From Megachile rotundata (lineage: Eukaryota; Arthropoda; Insecta; Hymenoptera; Megachilidae): a stretch of 64,000 nucleotides of DNA. The position numbers were made by a program, and so were the translations under genes. The stretch is taken from positions 310,001 to 374,000 of the forward strand of contig NW_027473339.1 in the NCBI RefSeq assembly GCF_050947335.1, given 5' to 3'. How positions within the stretch are numbered: position 1 is the first letter of the stretch; each line of letters starts with the position of its first letter. This document shows, piece by piece, positions 59,721 to 64,000 of the stretch. A model generated the notes under the pieces. That model searched no databases. It was not told the origin of the DNA and was given only the letters and a program-made list of their open reading frames with translations.

Positions 59721-60690
59721 ATTGTGTGATTGTGTGATCGTGATTGTGGGATTGTGTGATTGTGTGATTGTGATTGTGATTGTGTGATTGTGATTTTGTG
59801 ATTGTGATTTTGTGATTGTGATTGTGTGATTGTGATTGTGTGATTGTAATTGTGTGATTGTGATTGTGTGATCGTGATTGTGTGGTCGTGATTGTGTGAT
59901 CGTGATTGTGGGATTGTGACTGTGTGATTGTGTGATTGTGATTGTGTGACTGTGATTGTGTGATTGTGATTGTGGGATTGAGATTGTGTGATTGTGATTG
60001 TGTGATCGTGACTGTGATTGTGTGATTGTGATTGTGTGACTGTGTGATTGTGATTGTGATTGTGTGACTGTGATTGTGTGATCGTGATAGTGTGATCGTG
60101 ATCGTGTGATTGTGATCGTGTGATTGTGATCGTGTGATTGCGATCGTGTGATTGTGATCGTGTGATTCCAGTCGTGTGATTGCGATCGTGTGATTGCGAT
60201 CGTGTGATTGCGATTGTGTGATTGTGATTGTGTGATTGTGATTGTGTGATTGTGATTGTGGGATTGTGATTGTGTGATTGTGATTGTGTGATCGTGACTG
60301 TGATTGTGTGATTGTGATTGTGATTGTGATTGTGATTGTGATTGTGTGACTGTGTGATTGTGATTGTGTGACTGTGATTGTGTGATCGTGATAGTGTGAT
60401 CGTGATGGTGTGATCGTGATTGTGTGATCGTGACTGTGTGGTCGTGATTGTGTGATCGTGATTGTGGGATTGTGACTGTGTGATTGTGTGGTTGTGGTTG
60501 TGTGATTGTGATTGTGTGACTGTGATTGTGTGATTGTGATTGTGGGATTGTGATTGCGATTGTGTGATCGCGATTGTGATCGCGATTGTGTGATTGCGAT
60601 TGTGTGATCGCGATTGTGTGATCGCGATTGTGTGATCGCGATTGTGTGATCGCGATTGTGTGATCGCGATTGTGTGATCGTGGTTGTGTG
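59721..60690. repeat. 960-974-bp tandem pair, copy 1
   Basis: GATTTTG (59792), GGGATTGAG, the GATCGTGTGATTGCG stretch with CCAGTCG (60168), hexamers, GATGGTG and a GATCGCG run (60553-60668). Markers recur 960 bp later, and 974 bp after a further GATTTTG unit in copy 2. The CAGTCG change ties this copy to 54.9 kb, with an additional G to C in front of it. Confidence 0.87.
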
Positions 60691-61615
60691 GTCGTGATTG
60701 TGTGATCGTGATTGTGGGATTGTGTGATTGTGATTGTGATTGTGTGATTGTGATTTTGTGATTGTGATTTTGTGATTGTGATTTTGTGATTGTGATTGTG
60801 TGATTGTGATTGTGTGATTGTAATTGTGTGATTGTGATTGTGTGATCGTGATTGTGTGGTCGTGATTGTGTGATCGTGATTGTGGGATTGTGACTGTGTG
60901 ATTGTGTGATTGTGATTGTGTGACTGTGATTGTGTGATTGTGATTGTGGGATTGAGATTGTGTGATTGTGATTGTGTGATCGTGACTGTGATTGTGTGAT
61001 TGTGATTGTGTGACTGTGTGATTGTGATTGTGATTGTGTGACTGTGATTGTGTGATCGTTATAGTGTGATCGTGATCGTGTGATTGTGATCGTGTGATTG
61101 TGATCGTGTGATTGCGATCGTGTGATTGTGATCGTGTGATTGCAATCGTGTGATTGCGATCGTGTGATTGCGATCGTGTGATTGCGATTGTGTGATTGTG
61201 ATTGTGTGATTGTGATTGTGTGATTGTGATTGTGGGATTGTGATTGTGTGATTGTGATTGTGTGATCGTGACTGTGATTGTGTGATTGTGATTGTGATTG
61301 TGATTGTGATTGTGATTGTGATTGTGATTGTGATTGTGTGACTGTGTGATTGTGATTGTGTGACTGTGATTGTGTGACGGTGATTGTGTGATTGTGATTG
61401 TGGGATTGTGATTGCGATTGTGTGATCGCGATTGTGATCGCGATTGTGTGATCGCGATTGTGTGATCGCGATTGTGTGATCGCGATTGTGTGATCGCGAT
61501 TGTGTGATCGCGATTGTGTGATCGCGATTGTGTGATCGCGACTGTGTGATCGCGATTGTGTGATCGCGATTGTGTGATCGCGATTGTGTGATCGCGATTG
61601 TGTGATCGCGATTGA
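60691..61615. repeat. 960-974-bp tandem pair, copy 2, with long GATCGCG run
   Basis: Three GATTTTG units, GGGATTGAG, GCAATCG at 61142, a hexamer run, GTGACGG, and about thirteen GATCGCG units (61425-61612), the longest such run in the window, with one GATCGCGACTG. The GATGGTG block of copy 1 is missing. Confidence 0.85.
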
Positions 61616-62540
61616 GTGATTGTGATTATGTGATTGTGATTGTGATTGTGATTGTGATTGTGTGATTGTGTGATCGTGATTGTGTGATCGTGATTGTGTG
61701 ACCGTGATTGTGTGACCGTGATTATGTGATCGTGATTGTGTGATTAGGATTCTGTGATCGTGATTCTGTAATCGTGATTGTGTGATCGTGATTGTGATCG
61801 TGATTTTGTGATCGTGATTGTGTGATGGTGATTGTGTGATCGTGATTGTGTGATCGTGATTGTGTGATCGTGATTGTGTGATTGTGATTGTGTGATTGTG
61901 ATTGTGTAGTTGTGATTGTGTGATTGTGGTTGGGTGATTGTGATTGTGTGATTGCGATTGTGTGATCGTGACTGTGTGGTCGTGATTGTGGGATGGTGAC
62001 TGTGTGATTGTGTGGTTGTGGTTGTGTGATTGTGATTGTGTGACTGTGATTGTGTGATTGTGATAGTGGGATTGTGATTGCGATTGTGTGATTGTGACTG
62101 TGTGGTCGTGATTGTGTGATCGTGATTGTGGGATTGTGACTGTGTGATTGTGTGGTTGTGGTTGTGTGATCGTGATTGTGTGATTGTGATTGTGTGATCG
62201 TGATTGTGTGATCGTGATTGTGTGATCGTGATCGTGTGATCGTGATAGTGTGATCGTGATTGTGTGATCGTGATTGTGTGGTCGTGATTGTGTGGTCGTG
62301 ATTGTGTGAATGTGATTGTGTTATTGTGATTGTGTGATGGTGATTGTGTGATTGTGATTGTGTGATCGTGATTGTGTGATAGTGATTGTGTGATCGTGAT
62401 TGTGTGATCGTGATTGTGTGATCGTGATAGTGTGATCGTGATTGTGTGATCGTGATTGTGTGGTCGTGATTGTGTGGTCGTGATTGTGTGATTGTGATTG
62501 TGTGATCGTGATTGTGGGATCGTGACTGTGGGATGGCGAT
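61616..62540. repeat. Last TTAGG block and GTGGTCG segment
   Basis: GATTATG, GTGACCG twice and TTAGG at 61744; GCGATCCTG is missing between them. Then GTGTAGTTG, GTGGTTGGG, GGGATGG and a series of GTGATCG and GTGGTCG units. A block of GTGGTCG twice, GTGAATG, GTTATTG and GATGGTG at about 62280-62340 recurs at about 62930-62990 with GTGATTG in place of GTTATTG. Confidence 0.75.
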
Positions 62541-63360
62541 TGTGTGATTATGATTGTGTGATTGTGATTGTGTGATTGTGATTGTGTGATAGTGATTGTG
62601 TGGTTGTGATTGTGTGATTGTGGTTGTATGATTGTGATTGTGTGATTGCGATTGTGTGATCGTGACTGTGCGGTCGTGATTGTGTGATCGTGATTGTGGG
62701 ATTGTGACTGTGGGATTGTGTGGTTGTGGTTGTGTGATCGTGATTGTGTGATCGTGATTGTGTGATCGTGATTGTGTGATCGTGATTGGGTGATCGTGAT
62801 TGGGTGATCGTGATTGTGGGATTGTGACTGTGCGATTGTGTGATTGTGATTGTGTGACTGTGATTGTGTGATCGTGATTGTGTGATCGTGATAGTGTGAT
62901 CGTGATTGTGTGATCGTGATTGTGTGGTCGTGATTGTGTGGTCGTGATTGTGTGAATGTGATTGTGTGATTGTGATTGTGTGATGGTGATTGTGTGATTG
63001 TGATTGTGTGATCGTGATTGTGTGATCGTGATTGTGTGATCGTGATTGTGCGATCGTGATTGTGTGATCGTGATAGTGTGATCGCGATTGTGTGATTGCG
63101 ACTGTGTGGTCGTGATTGTGTGATCGTGATTGTGTGATCGTGATTGTGTGATCGTGATTGTGCGATCGCGATTGTGCGATCGCGATTGTGTGATCGCGAT
63201 TGTGCGATCGCGATTGTGTGATCGCGATTGTGTGATCGCGATTGTGTGATCGCGATTGTGTGATTGTGTGATTGTGATTGTGTGACTGTGATTGTGTGAT
63301 TGTGATTGTGGGATTGTGATTGTGTGATTGTGATTGTGTGATCGTGACTGTGATTGTGTG
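62541..63360. repeat. GTGCGGTCG block and GCGATCGCG run
   Basis: GTGGTTGTATG, GTGCGGTCG and GGGTGATCG units as in the 45-47 kb pair, GTGAATG and GATGGTG, then mixed GATCGCG and GCGATCGCG units (63060-63255). GCGATCGC palindromes occur at least three times near 63,165-63,215. Confidence 0.75.
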
Positions 63361-63364
63361 ATTG

Positions 63365-63512
63365 TGATTGCGATTGTGATTGTGATTGCGGTTGTAATTG
63401 TGATTGTGATTGTGAATCTGATTGTGATTGTGATAGTGATCGTGATTGTGATTGTGATTGTGATTGTGATTGTGATTGTGATTGTGATTGTGATTGTGAT
63501 TGTGATTGTGAT
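63365..63512. repeat. Hexamer run with GCGGTTGTAATTG start
   Basis: About 24 GTGATT-type hexamers, beginning with GCG, GCGGTTG, GTAATTG, GAATCTG and GATAGTGATCG variants and then pure. It ends at GTGTGACTG. The variants sit only in the left half; the right half is uniform. Confidence 0.88.
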
Positions 63513-64000
63513 TGTGTGACTGTGTGATTGTGATTGTGTGACTGTGATTGTGTGATCGTGATAGTGTGATCGTGATAGTGTGATCGTGATTGTGTGATCG
63601 TGATTGTGTGGTCGTGATTGTGTGGTCGTGATTGTGTGGTCGTGATTGTGTGATCGTGATTGTGTGATCGTGATTGTGATTGTGTGACTGTGATTGTGTG
63701 ACTGTGATTGTGGGATTGAGATTGTGTGATTGTGATTGTGTGATCGTGACTGTGATTGTGTGATTGTGATTGTGTGACTGTGTGATTGTGATTGTGATTG
63801 TGTGACTGTGATTGTGTGATCGTGATAGTGTGATCGTGATCGTGTGATTGTGATCGTGTGATTGTGATCGTGTGATTGCGATCGTGTGGTTGTGATCGTG
63901 TGATTGCAATCGTGTGATTGCGATCGTGTGATTGCGATCGTGTGATTGCGATTGTGTGATTGTGATTGTGGGATTGTGATTGTGTGATTGTAATTGTGTG
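63513..64000. repeat. Array continuing past the window edge
   Basis: GATAGTG pair, three GTGGTCG units, GGGATTGAG, the GATCGTGTGATTGCG stretch with GCAATCG at 63905, then 14-mers with GTAATTG. The order is that of 45.1-45.4 and 60.95-61.25 kb, so a further copy of that unit is cut by the window end. Confidence 0.85.

Larger units (their letters stand above)
1..64000. repeat. Continuous GTGTGATTGTGATT satellite array
   Basis: Every line of the window is built from a 14-base unit GTGTGATTGTGATT, or from its two parts, the octamer GTGTGATT and the hexamer GTGATT, with point variants. No stretch of ordinary, non-repetitive sequence was found. C on the + strand is confined to variant units (GATCG, GCGAT, GACTG, GACCG, CTGATT). 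Neither end of the array lies in the window: it opens inside an ATTGCG run and closes inside a 14-mer region. Satellite DNA of this size and internal hierarchy is typical of eukaryotic chromosomes; the location (centromeric, subtelomeric, sex-linked or other) cannot be read from the sequence. Confidence 0.97.
42231..64000. repeat. Right satellite domain, long pure runs and GATCGCG units
   Basis: The composition changes after about 42.2 kb. Pure 14-mer runs become much longer (up to about 606 bp), GATCGCG units appear in quantity, and new variants become common: GATTTTG, GATTTGG, GATAGCG and the GATCGTGTGATTGCG group. The TTAGG marker block is present only eight times in 22 kb. The GGGTGATCG group carries private GGGTGACCG and GATTTGG changes seen in every copy here, apart from one copy with GATTTCG. 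No gene was found. Confidence 0.75.

Noticed and set aside
715..61750. TTAGG as telomeric repeat (arthropod type)
   Set aside because: TTAGG occurs once per marker block, 39 times in all, never in tandem. A telomere or interstitial telomere would show consecutive copies.
1..64000. CRISPR array or other direct-repeat/spacer system
   Set aside because: There are no unique spacers; all intervening sequence is the same satellite, and no cas-like gene exists in the window.
1..64000. tRNA, rRNA or structured RNA genes
   Set aside because: The near absence of C on the + strand leaves no possibility of extended G-C stems, and no conserved RNA motif was seen on either strand.

Overview
The whole 64,000-base window is one uninterrupted tandem-repeat (satellite) array. 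I found no unique-sequence DNA, no supportable protein gene, no RNA gene, no transposon and no CRISPR array. The basic unit on the + strand is a 14-mer, GTGTGATTGTGATT, which is an octamer (GTGTGATT) joined to a hexamer (GTGATT). The consensus has 5 G, 7 T, 2 A and no C, so the + strand is strongly G/T-rich and the - strand C/A-rich along the full length. This kind of DNA points to a eukaryotic genome, probably heterochromatin or another satellite block from a long-read assembly. Nothing in the sequence lets me name a taxon.

The array is not uniform. Point variants of the 14-mer, mostly T to C changes that create CpG, are grouped into local runs: pure TTG units, GTGATCG units, GCGATCG units, ATTGCG units, GGGTGATCG units, GATCGCG units, and pure hexamer stretches. 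These runs follow one another in a recurrent order and form higher-order cassettes of about 1.4 to 2.1 kb. A marker block containing TTAGGATTCTG (once TTTGG) occurs 40 times and can be used to register the cassettes. From 1 to about 42.2 kb (left domain) the cassettes are rich in GCGATCG runs. From about 42.2 kb to the end (right domain) there are long homogeneous 14-mer runs, GATCGCG runs, GATTTTG units and a GATTGCGATCG group.

Large near-identical duplications overlie this: a 4,532-bp tandem pair (16.1-20.3 and 20.6-24.9 kb), a roughly 2.1-kb tandem pair (26.1-28.3 and 28.3-30.4 kb), a 0.93-kb unit in three copies, an ATTCATG-marked unit in three copies, a 3.04-3.08 kb tandem pair with a third copy 5.8 kb further on (48-60 kb), and pairs with periods near 344, 953, 960-974 and 1,116 bp. 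They share private scars (one-base indels, rare substitutions), so they arose by recent unequal exchange or conversion, or are in part assembly duplications.

Long open frames exist on the - strand (up to about 1,056 codons) because the reverse complement of the 14-mer has no stop codon. All three frames give the same 14-residue repeat, and the frames I checked end at rare TTA or TCA variants of the repeat. I treat them as by-products of the repeat and list none as a gene.
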